From NCBI GenBank assembly GCA_002343335.1, contig DDSI01000269.1, positions 1 through 9,965 on the forward strand: a DNA stretch of 9,965 nt. Direction: 5' to 3'. Each line of letters starts with the position of its first letter. Position 1 is the first letter of the stretch. Positions 1-7,278 of the stretch are shown here, in pieces. The DNA is from Bacteriovoracaceae bacterium UBA2394 (GTDB lineage: Bacteria > Bdellovibrionota > UBA2394). The notes under the pieces are model-generated. The model did no database searches. It worked only from the letters and a program-made list of their open reading frames with translations, and was not told where the DNA came from. Made by a program: the position numbers and the translations under genes.

Positions 1-1
1 G

Positions 2-289
2 GACTTTGACACTTATCAAGAGCTGACGGGTCGTGTGAAAAATTTGGCGGAAGGTAACGAAATTGTAGCGGAAGGCATGCCAGGATATTACCTGCGTGCA
101 TGCGTCCTCCAATCGTCATTGAATGAGCGCAATCTGGATTTGGCGAAGGAGCTCCGAGCTCAATACGAAATTCTGATCAATGGCGGCGAGTCGAGTGAAT
201 CCGCCAAACGTCGGGCTGCCCGCACGTCTCGTGTCGATGATGAAATTGAACGCCGTCGACAAGAACGTCTCAAAAATCAGCAAAAGTAG
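2..289 (+). CDS. 3' end of an unrecognised protein (5' end outside the window)
   Basis: The reading frame is open from base 2, so a GTG at 35 is probably an internal valine and not the start; 95 C-terminal residues are visible before TAG at 287-289. The middle part (LRACVLQSSLNERNLDLAKE region) looks amphipathic and helical. The last 25 residues are very rich in Arg, Glu, Gln and Lys (RRRQERLKNQQK at the end), suggesting a charged, cytosolic or nucleic-acid/protein-contacting tail. There is one cysteine and no membrane segment. I do not recognise a family and assign no function. A strong terminator starts 11 bases after the stop, so this gene ends its own transcription unit. Confidence 0.75.
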   Translation, partial: DFDTYQELTGRVKNLAEGNEIVAEGMPGYYLRACVLQSSLNERNLDLAKELRAQYEILINGGESSESAKRRAARTSRVDDEIERRRQERLKNQQK

Positions 290-300
290 TTAGTTCAGCA

Positions 301-332
301 AGCGAAGCTCCGAAGGGAGCTTCGCTTTTTTT
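301..332 (+). terminator. Rho-independent terminator after the first gene
   Basis: A perfect 11-bp stem (301-311 AGCGAAGCTCC pairs with 316-326) with a GAAG tetraloop (312-315) is followed by an unbroken T tract to 332. It sits just after the stop at 289 and separates the upstream gene from the long operon starting at 363. Only about 20 bases remain between the T tract and the next gene's SD. Confidence 0.92.
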
Positions 333-362
333 CGATGGTCATCTTCGTAGCAGGGGACTCCT

Positions 363-1967
363 ATGCCAAATCGATTCTTAAACCTTTGCGTCTTTCTTAG
401 CGCCTTTTCCTTTCTCTCAAGTTCTTCAGAAGCCGCTCAGCAATATGTTTGCAGAGGGCGGGCTCTACCTTCGGGATTGGATCGTAAAGTCTCCAACCAT
501 CGACTCGAATGCTCAGGTGCTTCTTCGCGCTTTACGCGAGAACCCCAAAAACTTACCCGCGTGAAATTAGATGAGTGGCGCAATTTGAAGCGAAGACCCA
601 ATTTGGAAAAGCGAAAATCCATGCAGGGCCTTTGGCAGGCATTGCCTCTTATCGAATGGGGCGGACGACTTAACTATGAGACCGTAGAGCGATGGACGTG
701 GCAAAAATGGGTTTACGGTCAGGATCCTTCGTGTGGTTACGACCGAGTCAAAGTTGGAACTAGACAGGTTGCGGTGGGGACCGACTCCAAAGGGAATACC
801 AAGTATCGCACGGAAGATGTGTATGAAAATCGCATGCGCAGTTGTTGGCATGATGAACCTCAACATGAATCTCGTTTTTGTACGTCTGAAGCCATGGACT
901 ACACGGCCAGTTATGTCCGACCTGCCGTTTCTGAATGGGGACCGGGCACCGCACTCGATAACCGCAGTGTGGATGCGCTTAAGCGCTATTACGATATTCT
1001 TCCGAATAAATATGATCTTCTGCCCGGTGAATTTGAGTCTGTGAATGTGGGGAATGGTGCCAGTGGCACGACACTGGATCCTTCAAGGGCCGTCTCATTC
1101 GGCGATCCGTGGAATGAGTACAATCCTGTTGTTTCGATTCAGCAATGGACGCGTGGGAGCCGGGGTCAATGCAATCACGACAATCCTGTTACTTTTAAGG
1201 TCGACGTCATTACCAACCACCGAGTGAAGAAGACCGCACCGAATGCCTTTCGGTTGCCCGTTGATAAATGGGGTAAGATCGTGAGCCCATTTGAGTGGGA
1301 GGGCGGCTTCGATAACGGTGGAAAATTTCATACGGATCGAAGACCCATTCAAGTGAGCTTGATGGAGGCGAGCGCTCTTCTCATTGAATCAATGGCGGAC
1401 ATGTCTCGCACGAATTCCAATGAGACGGGTGCGCAGACCTCTCAGACCTATATTGACGCACAAGCGAGTGGAACTAAGTCAGAAGATAAAGAAGAGAGCG
1501 GGGGCTTTTGGCACGATCCAGAAGTGAAGTTGAATCTCTATCAAGATGTCTTTTTGGGACGGGATCTTCGTATGACTGGGACTCTTTATGTGCGAGGGGC
1601 GGACGCAGCCCGGATGGACCTAAAGCAGCTTGAAGATCGATACACGATCGATTTAATCGGGCATCAGTTCTATCGACCCTCAGGGGAGTTGCTAGGTTTC
1701 AATATGGATTGGGTGGGCCGAAACACTCCAGGTATCGATGATGTCGGGCTTCGCAAAGGTTCGCGTTATTACTTTGAAGTTGGGATGCGAAATCCAGGCG
1801 TTCCCTTTTATCACGATAAAAAATTCAGCAAGCCCCTCATGGTTTGGGTTCCGGAACAAACGGGTGAGGGAGAGAAAAAAACCATTCAGATTGAATCTCG
1901 GCCTCTGTACCAAAAATTACTTTATCTCCAGAGCAGACCGTTTTGGACGAAGCCGGCGGGCTTTTAG
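363..1967 (+). CDS. Unrecognised exported protein with six mature cysteines, first gene of the operon
   Basis: The 534-residue product begins with a Sec signal peptide (hydrophobic stretch about residues 5-20, likely cleavage after Ala24 or Ala25 in SSEAAQQ), so it should act in the periplasm or outside. After cleavage six cysteines remain at 30, 50, 124, 161, 173 and 270, all in the N-terminal half, enough for three disulfides. That half is rich in Trp and Tyr. A polar, Ser/Thr/Glu-rich linker lies at about 348-382. The C-terminal part (about 385-534) looks like a beta-rich domain, with alternating patterns such as TGTLYV and RYYFEVGM. No internal membrane segment or catalytic motif is evident. 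The ATG start is supported by an AGGGG at 352-356 with a 6-nt spacing. The next gene's SD overlaps this stop codon, pointing to coupled expression. I do not recognise the family. Confidence 0.85.
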   Translation: MPNRFLNLCVFLSAFSFLSSSSEAAQQYVCRGRALPSGLDRKVSNHRLECSGASSRFTREPQKLTRVKLDEWRNLKRRPNLEKRKSMQGLWQALPLIEWGGRLNYETVERWTWQKWVYGQDPSCGYDRVKVGTRQVAVGTDSKGNTKYRTEDVYENRMRSCWHDEPQHESRFCTSEAMDYTASYVRPAVSEWGPGTALDNRSVDALKRYYDILPNKYDLLPGEFESVNVGNGASGTTLDPSRAVSFGDPWNEYNPVVSIQQWTRGSRGQCNHDNPVTFKVDVITNHRVKKTAPNAFRLPVDKWGKIVSPFEWEGGFDNGGKFHTDRRPIQVSLMEASALLIESMADMSRTNSNETGAQTSQTYIDAQASGTKSEDKEESGGFWHDPEVKLNLYQDVFLGRDLRMTGTLYVRGADAARMDLKQLEDRYTIDLIGHQFYRPSGELLGFNMDWVGRNTPGIDDVGLRKGSRYYFEVGMRNPGVPFYHDKKFSKPLMVWVPEQTGEGEKKTIQIESRPLYQKLLYLQSRPFWTKPAGF

Positions 1968-1970
1968 GAG
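1966..1970 (+). promoter_or_regulatory. SD AGGAG overlapping the previous stop codon
   Basis: AGGAG at 1966-1970 shares two bases with the TAG stop at 1965-1967 and sits 5 nt before the ATG at 1976. It fixes the start of the second exported protein at 1976 instead of the in-frame TTG at 1943, and suggests translational coupling. Confidence 0.8.
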
Positions 1971-1975
1971 AACTT

Positions 1976-3259
1976 ATGAATATCAGATCGACATCTTTAT
2001 ACGTTTTGTTGGCAACGGCGCTTCCTGTTCACGCAGAAAACTTAGGTCCGTATAGAAATGCTCAAGTAGCTGCAAAAAGTTTTCCCGGTGTGACTGAAAG
2101 AGGCGACTTTCAAAAGCTAGCCTTACAAAGAACTGCCCTCTTGCGAGAACTTCTGAATTCAAAAGCGAATGAAATTAAATGGCCGGCAAATTTGCCTTAT
2201 CCCACTGAGAAGAATCGACCCACTCGACCCTTCACATCCAGCTACTTTCGTTCGGCCCTTAGCCGAGCGGCCCAAGCCTTGATGGAGAAAGAAACCCTAG
2301 GTCAACCTCGAGTATTTGATCCCTCGAAGCAGCTCTATGAATTGAATGAAGATTTGTGGAATTCTCGGAGAGAAGTTTTCGTAGCAGAAGTGCTGAAGAA
2401 GGACGCAGGTGGACAGTCTGCCTTCGATCGCTTGGTTGATGTAATGCACTTTGAAAGTATCTCGGCAGAATTGGCAACTCCGGCAGCTGAAAATACGCCG
2501 ACTGAGTTAGAGGTGAAAGTCGCTGAGCATTTGAAAAAGTGGATCGCCGAACAACAGCCCTTTCCGAAGGTGCAAGAAGGAGCGGCAGAGATTCAAGTTC
2601 AGCCGCTGGAAGTGCAGTTGGGAAATCTTCAGCGCGTAGAAATCTCAGAAGGCTATGTAACTCGTTTAATTTTTATGAAAGGCGAGGAGCGGATGCCCCT
2701 TCATACTTCTATGGTCGCCCATGTGCGAAGTGGACTGGATAAATACTTCGTCATTATGTTCGGATTTTTTCATGAGGAGTTGGAATCCCAACTTGCGGCT
2801 TCTTATGAACGCGATGAAAAAGATGGAAGCTTCCTAAAGGATGAGCAGGGGAATCGAATTCTACGAGATAAGAGCGAGAAAAATAGAGAGCGGGTGATGC
2901 GCTTAGAGAAAGTTGAATCTTTTATTTCTAAGCGATTTGAGGACGCTGTCCGAGTGAACAAGGGATTACTTAACTTACATTTATCCCAGCTTACGTTCTT
3001 GATGGATTTGCTCCTTCAGCTGCGAGGGGAGGATGTGCCCGTTCAAGGTGAGATGGGTGCGCTCAAGGAACTCGTCGCACCTGAGATGACGGAAGTTCTA
3101 GAAAAAAATCGTAGTGAAAAGACCCCCATTACACGGTTGCCTAAACTCGGATTGGATCTGGAAGCTTTGCAGAATGATTTGGTCTTCTATGACGATATGG
3201 ACGATCAGCTCAATAAGCTCCAACTTCAATTGGAACTGGAAAAGGGGAGAAGACAATGA
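1976..3259 (+). CDS. Unrecognised exported, cysteine-free, helical protein
   Basis: The 427-residue product starts MNIRSTSLYVLLATALPVHA, a compact signal peptide with likely cleavage after Ala20. An in-frame TTG 33 bases upstream would put hydrophilic residues before the signal and has no SD, so the ATG at 1976 is preferred. The protein has no cysteine at all, in contrast to its upstream neighbour. It appears mainly helical. Charged, coiled-coil-prone stretches lie at about 276-325 and at the C-terminus (about 392-425, DLEALQNDL through LQLQLELEK). A short beta-like segment, about 212-262, ends in a hydrophobic patch (KYFVIMFGFF) too short and flanked too polarly to be a confident membrane span. 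The last codons overlap the next gene by 4 nt (ATGA). Family not recognised; a structural or adaptor role would fit the coiled coils but is inference. Confidence 0.85.
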   Translation: MNIRSTSLYVLLATALPVHAENLGPYRNAQVAAKSFPGVTERGDFQKLALQRTALLRELLNSKANEIKWPANLPYPTEKNRPTRPFTSSYFRSALSRAAQALMEKETLGQPRVFDPSKQLYELNEDLWNSRREVFVAEVLKKDAGGQSAFDRLVDVMHFESISAELATPAAENTPTELEVKVAEHLKKWIAEQQPFPKVQEGAAEIQVQPLEVQLGNLQRVEISEGYVTRLIFMKGEERMPLHTSMVAHVRSGLDKYFVIMFGFFHEELESQLAASYERDEKDGSFLKDEQGNRILRDKSEKNRERVMRLEKVESFISKRFEDAVRVNKGLLNLHLSQLTFLMDLLLQLRGEDVPVQGEMGALKELVAPEMTEVLEKNRSEKTPITRLPKLGLDLEALQNDLVFYDDMDDQLNKLQLQLELEKGRRQ

Positions 3260-4371
3260 GGGCTAAAAGTCTTGTTCTGAGTCTTCTCATTGCTGGCTCT
3301 CTCTTGAGTATCACCACGACCTTCGCGCAGACCGCAGCGGAGTATGAGAGGCAAATTGAAACGGTGGTGAGAGATATGGATCGTGCGGTGACGGCGGGGC
3401 TTCAGCAGGAAAATGTTTTGGAGCGAGCTTGGAATATTTCGCGTAACTCCCTTCGATGGGTCGTGAATCATATTCCGTTCGTCCCACGCTGGGAGCAACC
3501 TTACGGAGAAATTCGTCGAGAGTTTTTCTCAGCGACAAAGCTGTTGAGGGAAATAGCTGGTAACAGCAACCTATCCTTAGCGGAAAAAAACCGACTTATA
3601 GAAAAGCTCGCTAAGGAGATGGGTGAAGCTTTCGATGCCTTTACGGAACCTTATGCGAATCCCTCCGATGTTGAGATTTTAGATGCCTGGAGGGATGTAA
3701 AGCATCCTCTCGCGCGCTTCATGTATGCCGTGGCGTTGCGACCTGCTGCCCTGTTCTTTGCGGTCTATCGAGATGCCAGAGAAAGCATTTGGCCGTACAC
3801 CGAGGGCAGGTGGCACGTCCCCGATGCCATGCCCTTTTTCGGAGCGGATAACCGTCGAAATCGAATTGGAGCCGGCATTCTTCGAGATGCTGCTCTTGCA
3901 TTTCGAGATCCGCTAGGCAGGCCTGAGAAATTTGAAGATTTAGAAAGGGCTCGGGCCGCTTTAGTCGAAGAACTGAAGCAAGCAGAACCGATTCGTCATG
4001 CCGAGCTGCAGTCCTTTATGATTTTTCTCTACACCTTGGGGCAAGTTTGGTTCGTGATTAATCCCCAGCCTGAGCTTGCCACTGAGCCAACGGTGTTGGG
4101 TCCGGCACTTTCTGCGATTGCTTACGCGTCGCTTTTTCAAATTTTTAAGCAATTGCGAAAATCGAATGCGGGTTACTCCGTTTACCGAGCTTATCGGCGC
4201 TTGAATCAGCCCGGGACCTGGTGGCCTGGCCGTGTCGCTCGAAACATTGTCACGCCCATTCGAGGCGGTGTAAGAATTCTTCTCGGTGGTCCATGCGCGG
4301 CAAGTCTTCAGGATATAGTTCAGCAGAATCAAAGAAGAAGTGCTCGACGCGAGCGCCTCGGCGGCCAATGA
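3256..4371 (+). CDS. Unrecognised exported or membrane-associated protein, third gene of the exported trio
   Basis: The 371-residue product begins with a classical signal peptide (MRAKS n-region, hydrophobic core 6-19, likely cleavage after Ala24 in TTFAQ). The ATG overlaps the upstream TGA as ATGA, with AGGGGAG at 3243-3249 six bases ahead, so the start is secure. Residues 26-130 look helical. Three moderately hydrophobic stretches at about 153-171, 252-268 and 280-298 could be membrane-inserting helices or buried helices; I cannot decide by eye. One cysteine is present (347). The tail is strongly basic (RRSARRERLGGQ), and the coding sequence for its end contains the start of tag. I recognise no family or catalytic motif. 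Its tight coupling to the two preceding exported genes argues for a common job. Confidence 0.82.
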   Translation: MRAKSLVLSLLIAGSLLSITTTFAQTAAEYERQIETVVRDMDRAVTAGLQQENVLERAWNISRNSLRWVVNHIPFVPRWEQPYGEIRREFFSATKLLREIAGNSNLSLAEKNRLIEKLAKEMGEAFDAFTEPYANPSDVEILDAWRDVKHPLARFMYAVALRPAALFFAVYRDARESIWPYTEGRWHVPDAMPFFGADNRRNRIGAGILRDAALAFRDPLGRPEKFEDLERARAALVEELKQAEPIRHAELQSFMIFLYTLGQVWFVINPQPELATEPTVLGPALSAIAYASLFQIFKQLRKSNAGYSVYRAYRRLNQPGTWWPGRVARNIVTPIRGGVRILLGGPCAASLQDIVQQNQRRSARRERLGGQ

Positions 4372-4958
4372 AATCGACAAAGTCCCTTTCTCGATGCTCA
4401 TGGTGTGGGGAAGATCCACTTTACGTCCGTTACCATGACGAGGAGTGGGGCGTGCCCGTATGGGATGATCGCAAACTCTTTGAATTTTTGATTTTAGAAT
4501 CGGCTCAGGCGGGACTGAGTTGGATCACGATTCTTCGCAAGCGCGAAAATTATCGCAAAGCTTTTGCACGTTTTGATCCCAAAAAGGTGGCGAAATTTAA
4601 GGAGAAGGATGTGCGGCGACTTCTCCAAGATGCCGGCCTCATCCGAAATCGCGCCAAAATTGAGGCGTCCATCAAAAATGCAAATGCCTTTTTAAAGGTT
4701 GTCGAAGAGTTTGGAAGTTTTTCCTCCTATATATGGAAATTTGTGGACGGCAAGGCTCAGCACAACCGAATTGCGTCGACCCAAAGTCTGCCCGCAAAGA
4801 CCGATCTCAGCGAAGCGATCTCCAAAGATCTTAAAAAGAGGGGATTTAGCTTCTTGGGTCCCACGGTCGTTTACGCCCATATGCAAGCCACCGGGATGGT
4901 GAATGACCATGTATTGAGCTGTTTCCGACATTCGCAAGTGAAGAAGCTCTCACGTTAA
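4368..4958 (+). CDS. tag: DNA-3-methyladenine glycosylase I
   Basis: This 196-residue protein is a Tag-family base-excision glycosylase, which removes 3-methyladenine from alkylated DNA in the cytoplasm. Compared with E. coli Tag (187 residues) the key positions line up with a constant offset of six: zinc ligands Cys10, His23, His181 and Cys185, base-pocket Tyr22 and Trp52, and Glu44 (E. coli Glu38). The signature stretches RCSWCGEDPLYVRYHDEEWG, QAGLSWITILRKRENY and MVNDHVLSC are all present, so the enzyme looks intact and active. The ATG at 4368 overlaps the previous TGA as ATGA. A longer frame from 4221 exists, but its extra 49 residues are low-complexity, basic and out of register with the family. 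No SD is evident, so initiation probably depends on coupling to the upstream gene. Confidence 0.96.
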   Translation: MKSTKSLSRCSWCGEDPLYVRYHDEEWGVPVWDDRKLFEFLILESAQAGLSWITILRKRENYRKAFARFDPKKVAKFKEKDVRRLLQDAGLIRNRAKIEASIKNANAFLKVVEEFGSFSSYIWKFVDGKAQHNRIASTQSLPAKTDLSEAISKDLKKRGFSFLGPTVVYAHMQATGMVNDHVLSCFRHSQVKKLSR

Positions 4959-4996
4959 ATTGCCCGCTTACGCGGATTTTGCCAGAGTGGGAAGTC

Positions 4997-6280
4997 ATGA
5001 ATCCTATCTTTCGTTTAGCGTTCCTGAGCGCATTATTAATTTCAGTCATACCGAGTGTTCAGGCAGACGATCTCCCTCAGTCTTCTCGACTGGGAGACAT
5101 CACGATAAAGGAAGCCAAGAAGACATTTCCGTCCGTGATCATCTCGATGAGTGGTTTGGAGCGTGGTCAGGAAATTACACCCGGCATTTTGGAAAGCGCT
5201 CGAGTAGCAATTCTTTCGAGTTCTCTTTTTGAAACGGTGGAGTTTGGGCTCAAAAAGAGCAATGTCATGAATTCTTACGATTTGACGATTACGGTGAAGG
5301 AGAAATGGTCTTGGTTCATTATTCCGAACTTTCGATATTCCTCCGACGGAATCGGCGGAGGTTTAGCCTATGGCGATTCGAACTTTATGGGATATGCGAA
5401 GAAGGTTTTGATCGCGGGAAATTGGTCGAAGGATAATCGCACGGCGGTACTTGGGTACCGTGATCCTAGTGTGCTTGGTTCGATGATGACTCTCAGTCTG
5501 GATGCTATTTATCGATGGGACACGATGAAGGAATACAGCCATCGAATGGAAGTGCGAAAGGTTCGCTTGAAGGAAATGGGATTTACGCTGTTGCCTGGTA
5601 TTCAGTGGAATCCTCGCTTTAGCACTTCCATCGGTGGATTCTACCGATTGGTGAAGCATCGTTTGCTCAGTCAGGCAGGAGGTGCTCGTCTTCTTTCCGC
5701 CGACGCGCTTCGAGACGGCCACGACATCGCGGGAGTCGTGCAATTCGATTACAAAGATACGCAAAATGTGAATGGCCTTCCAAGTGGATCGGAAATTTCT
5801 TTGGAAACAACGATTTCGGATAACCGTTTTTTGAGCGATTTCGATTATTTTCGTCAGAGCTTACGAGCCATGCATGGCCGTTCCATTTGGGAGCATTGGT
5901 TGCATTATGTCGGAAATGGCTCCGCGCAATTTGGATCGACGTTGCCTTTCTACCGAGAGCTTCAGATGGGAGGCACAAATTTGAGAGGGTATCGCGATAG
6001 ACAATTTCGCGGGGACACTCGCTATTCCTTCAATCATGAACTCATCTTCCATATTTACAATTTCAAGCGGCTAATCTTGCGGGGAGTCACCTTTTGGGAT
6101 TCTGCGGTGATCTATTTCAAAGACCGGAAGTTCAAACGCGATAACTGGCGAAACGGAATCGGCGGGGGGCTCCGTGTTTATTTCAAAGGAATCGCCATTC
6201 CATTGGTGGGCTATGATTTCGGCTATGGCGTGGATGATAATGCCTTTGAACATTATCTCAATATTGGAGTGAATTTTTGA
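4997..6280 (+). CDS. Small Omp85/BamA-family outer-membrane protein with one POTRA domain
   Basis: The 427-residue product has a signal peptide (likely cleavage after Ala23, SVQADD). One POTRA-like domain follows at about 33-103: GLERGQEIT, then SSSLFETVEF and DLTITVKEK match the family's helix, glycine-turn and final-strand pattern. A beta-barrel runs from about 105 to the end. The Omp85 hallmark in loop 6 is clear at 324-342 (MGGTNLRGYRDRQFRGD, with Arg330-Gly331-Tyr332), and the chain ends in Phe (LNIGVNF), the usual outer-membrane insertion signal. Known relatives insert or translocate proteins, or occasionally lipids, at the outer membrane. It is much shorter than BamA (about 800 residues, five POTRAs) or TamA, so it is not the main BamA. 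The ATG at 4997 is chosen because it starts directly at the signal peptide, with GGGAAG just upstream; the TTG at 4979 is rejected. The client is unknown. Confidence 0.88.
   Translation: MNPIFRLAFLSALLISVIPSVQADDLPQSSRLGDITIKEAKKTFPSVIISMSGLERGQEITPGILESARVAILSSSLFETVEFGLKKSNVMNSYDLTITVKEKWSWFIIPNFRYSSDGIGGGLAYGDSNFMGYAKKVLIAGNWSKDNRTAVLGYRDPSVLGSMMTLSLDAIYRWDTMKEYSHRMEVRKVRLKEMGFTLLPGIQWNPRFSTSIGGFYRLVKHRLLSQAGGARLLSADALRDGHDIAGVVQFDYKDTQNVNGLPSGSEISLETTISDNRFLSDFDYFRQSLRAMHGRSIWEHWLHYVGNGSAQFGSTLPFYRELQMGGTNLRGYRDRQFRGDTRYSFNHELIFHIYNFKRLILRGVTFWDSAVIYFKDRKFKRDNWRNGIGGGLRVYFKGIAIPLVGYDFGYGVDDNAFEHYLNIGVNF
6266..6269 (+). promoter_or_regulatory. SD GGAG supporting a TTG start
   Basis: GGAG at 6266-6269, inside the end of the Omp85 gene, lies 7 nt before the TTG at 6277. 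It decides in favour of this rare start codon for the dihydrouridine synthase, since no ATG lies between it and the conserved LAPM motif. Confidence 0.65.
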
Positions 6281-7278
6281 TCCAGGCCTGTGAGGCACGA
6301 GTGGTTCTTGCGCCCATGGTTGGACTCAGCCATTGCGCGACTCGAATGGCGATGCAGGAGTTTCTACCGAAGGCCGTTAAGAGTCTTTGGCCCACGGAAA
6401 TGCTTTCAAGCCGTCGCCTTCCATATCAATCAGAGGAACAAACTCCGGAAATTTTTTTTCGCGATCGCGATCGAGGACTCGTTCCTCAACTTCTTGGCAA
6501 TGAGGAGTCTTTCATTCGCGATTCCATTAAAAAATTGGAAGATTGGGGGGCGGAGGCCATCGACATCAACATGGGTTGTCCCGTGAAGCATGTCCTTCAG
6601 CACAACTATGGTGTCGCACTCATGGGCGATGGAGCTTATGCCAAATCCGTCACTGAGATGGCGGTGCGGTCAACCTCTCGCCCGGTTTCCGTCAAACTTC
6701 GCGCGGGGCTGCAATCGAATTTTGATTTCTTGCTTCAATTTGCAAAGGGTCTAGAGGAGGCTGGCGCTTCCTGGGTCACATTGCACCCACGCACGGCAGA
6801 ACAAAAGCGTCGAGGGTCAGCCGATTGGAGTCAAATTAGAAGGCTGAAGGAACAGCTGAAGATTCCCGTCGTGGGGAATGGAGATGTGCAATGCAAGGAA
6901 GATATCCACGCAATGTTCTCGTCCACGAAATGCGATCGAGTGATGATGGGGCGGGCCCTTCTTGCAAAGCCTTGGCTTGTGGGATTCGGAGTGGAGGAGG
7001 CGGAAAAAAATTTCCCGCAGAATCCGTCGGAGGAAGCGCAACTCTATGGACGATTTTTGTTAAGAGCTCTCGATTTCGCCGAAGAGTTTTATGTAGAGTC
7101 GTGGACACTTCGAAAGATGAAATTTTTAATTTATCACTCGAGTCCGTGGTTAGATTATGGTCACACGCTCTATGCGAACACCTGTAAAGCGGCGGATACA
7201 AAGCAAATGAGATGGCAGATCGAAGAATTTTTTAAATGGAATCCTCTCATGAGGGATCGAACGGATCTGCGGCGATGA
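6277..7278 (+). CDS. tRNA-dihydrouridine synthase, DusB-like
   Basis: This 333-residue FMN enzyme reduces specific uridines in tRNA to dihydrouridine using NADPH. Family motifs occur in order: VVLAPMVG at 9-16 (FMN-binding strand), TEMLSS at 40-45, QLLG at 71-74, DINMGCP at 96-102 with catalytic Cys101, VKLRAG at 139-144 (Lys140), LHPRT at 169-173 (His170), VVGNGDV at 198-204 and MGRALLAKPW at 224-233 (FMN phosphate loop). The TEMLSS and DINMGCP spellings are closest to the DusB/NifR3 branch, though the usual AGSALL after the active site reads YGVALM here, so the exact subgroup is uncertain. Translation starts at a TTG overlapping the upstream TGA by 4 nt; the SD in the upstream gene supports this. 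A GTG eight codons further in would leave only two residues before LAPM. Confidence 0.94.
   Translation: MIQACEARVVLAPMVGLSHCATRMAMQEFLPKAVKSLWPTEMLSSRRLPYQSEEQTPEIFFRDRDRGLVPQLLGNEESFIRDSIKKLEDWGAEAIDINMGCPVKHVLQHNYGVALMGDGAYAKSVTEMAVRSTSRPVSVKLRAGLQSNFDFLLQFAKGLEEAGASWVTLHPRTAEQKRRGSADWSQIRRLKEQLKIPVVGNGDVQCKEDIHAMFSSTKCDRVMMGRALLAKPWLVGFGVEEAEKNFPQNPSEEAQLYGRFLLRALDFAEEFYVESWTLRKMKFLIYHSSPWLDYGHTLYANTCKAADTKQMRWQIEEFFKWNPLMRDRTDLRR

Noticed and set aside
1943..1975. TTG start for the second exported protein
   Set aside because: It would put 11 polar residues before the signal peptide, while the ATG at 1976 has a properly spaced AGGAG.
4221..4367. 49-residue N-terminal extension of Tag
   Set aside because: It lies entirely inside the upstream exported gene in another frame, is basic and low in complexity, and precedes the family's conserved N-terminus, which fits a start at 4368.
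3961..4419. 152-residue minus-strand open frame
   Set aside because: It is antisense to an exported gene and to the start of tag, has no SD or recognisable motif, and its composition fits a shadow of the coding strand.
4979..4996. TTG start for the Omp85 protein
   Set aside because: It adds acidic residues before the signal peptide and has no better SD than the ATG at 4997.
5363..5978. Minus-strand open frames opposite the Omp85 gene
   Set aside because: They are opposite a gene with clear family motifs and show no motif or start signal of their own.
7236..7274. Upstream ATG for the glycosyltransferase
   Set aside because: It adds 13 polar residues (MESSHEGSNGSAA) before the first membrane helix and has no SD. 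The ATGA overlap at 7275 matches the operon's habit, though the choice is not certain.
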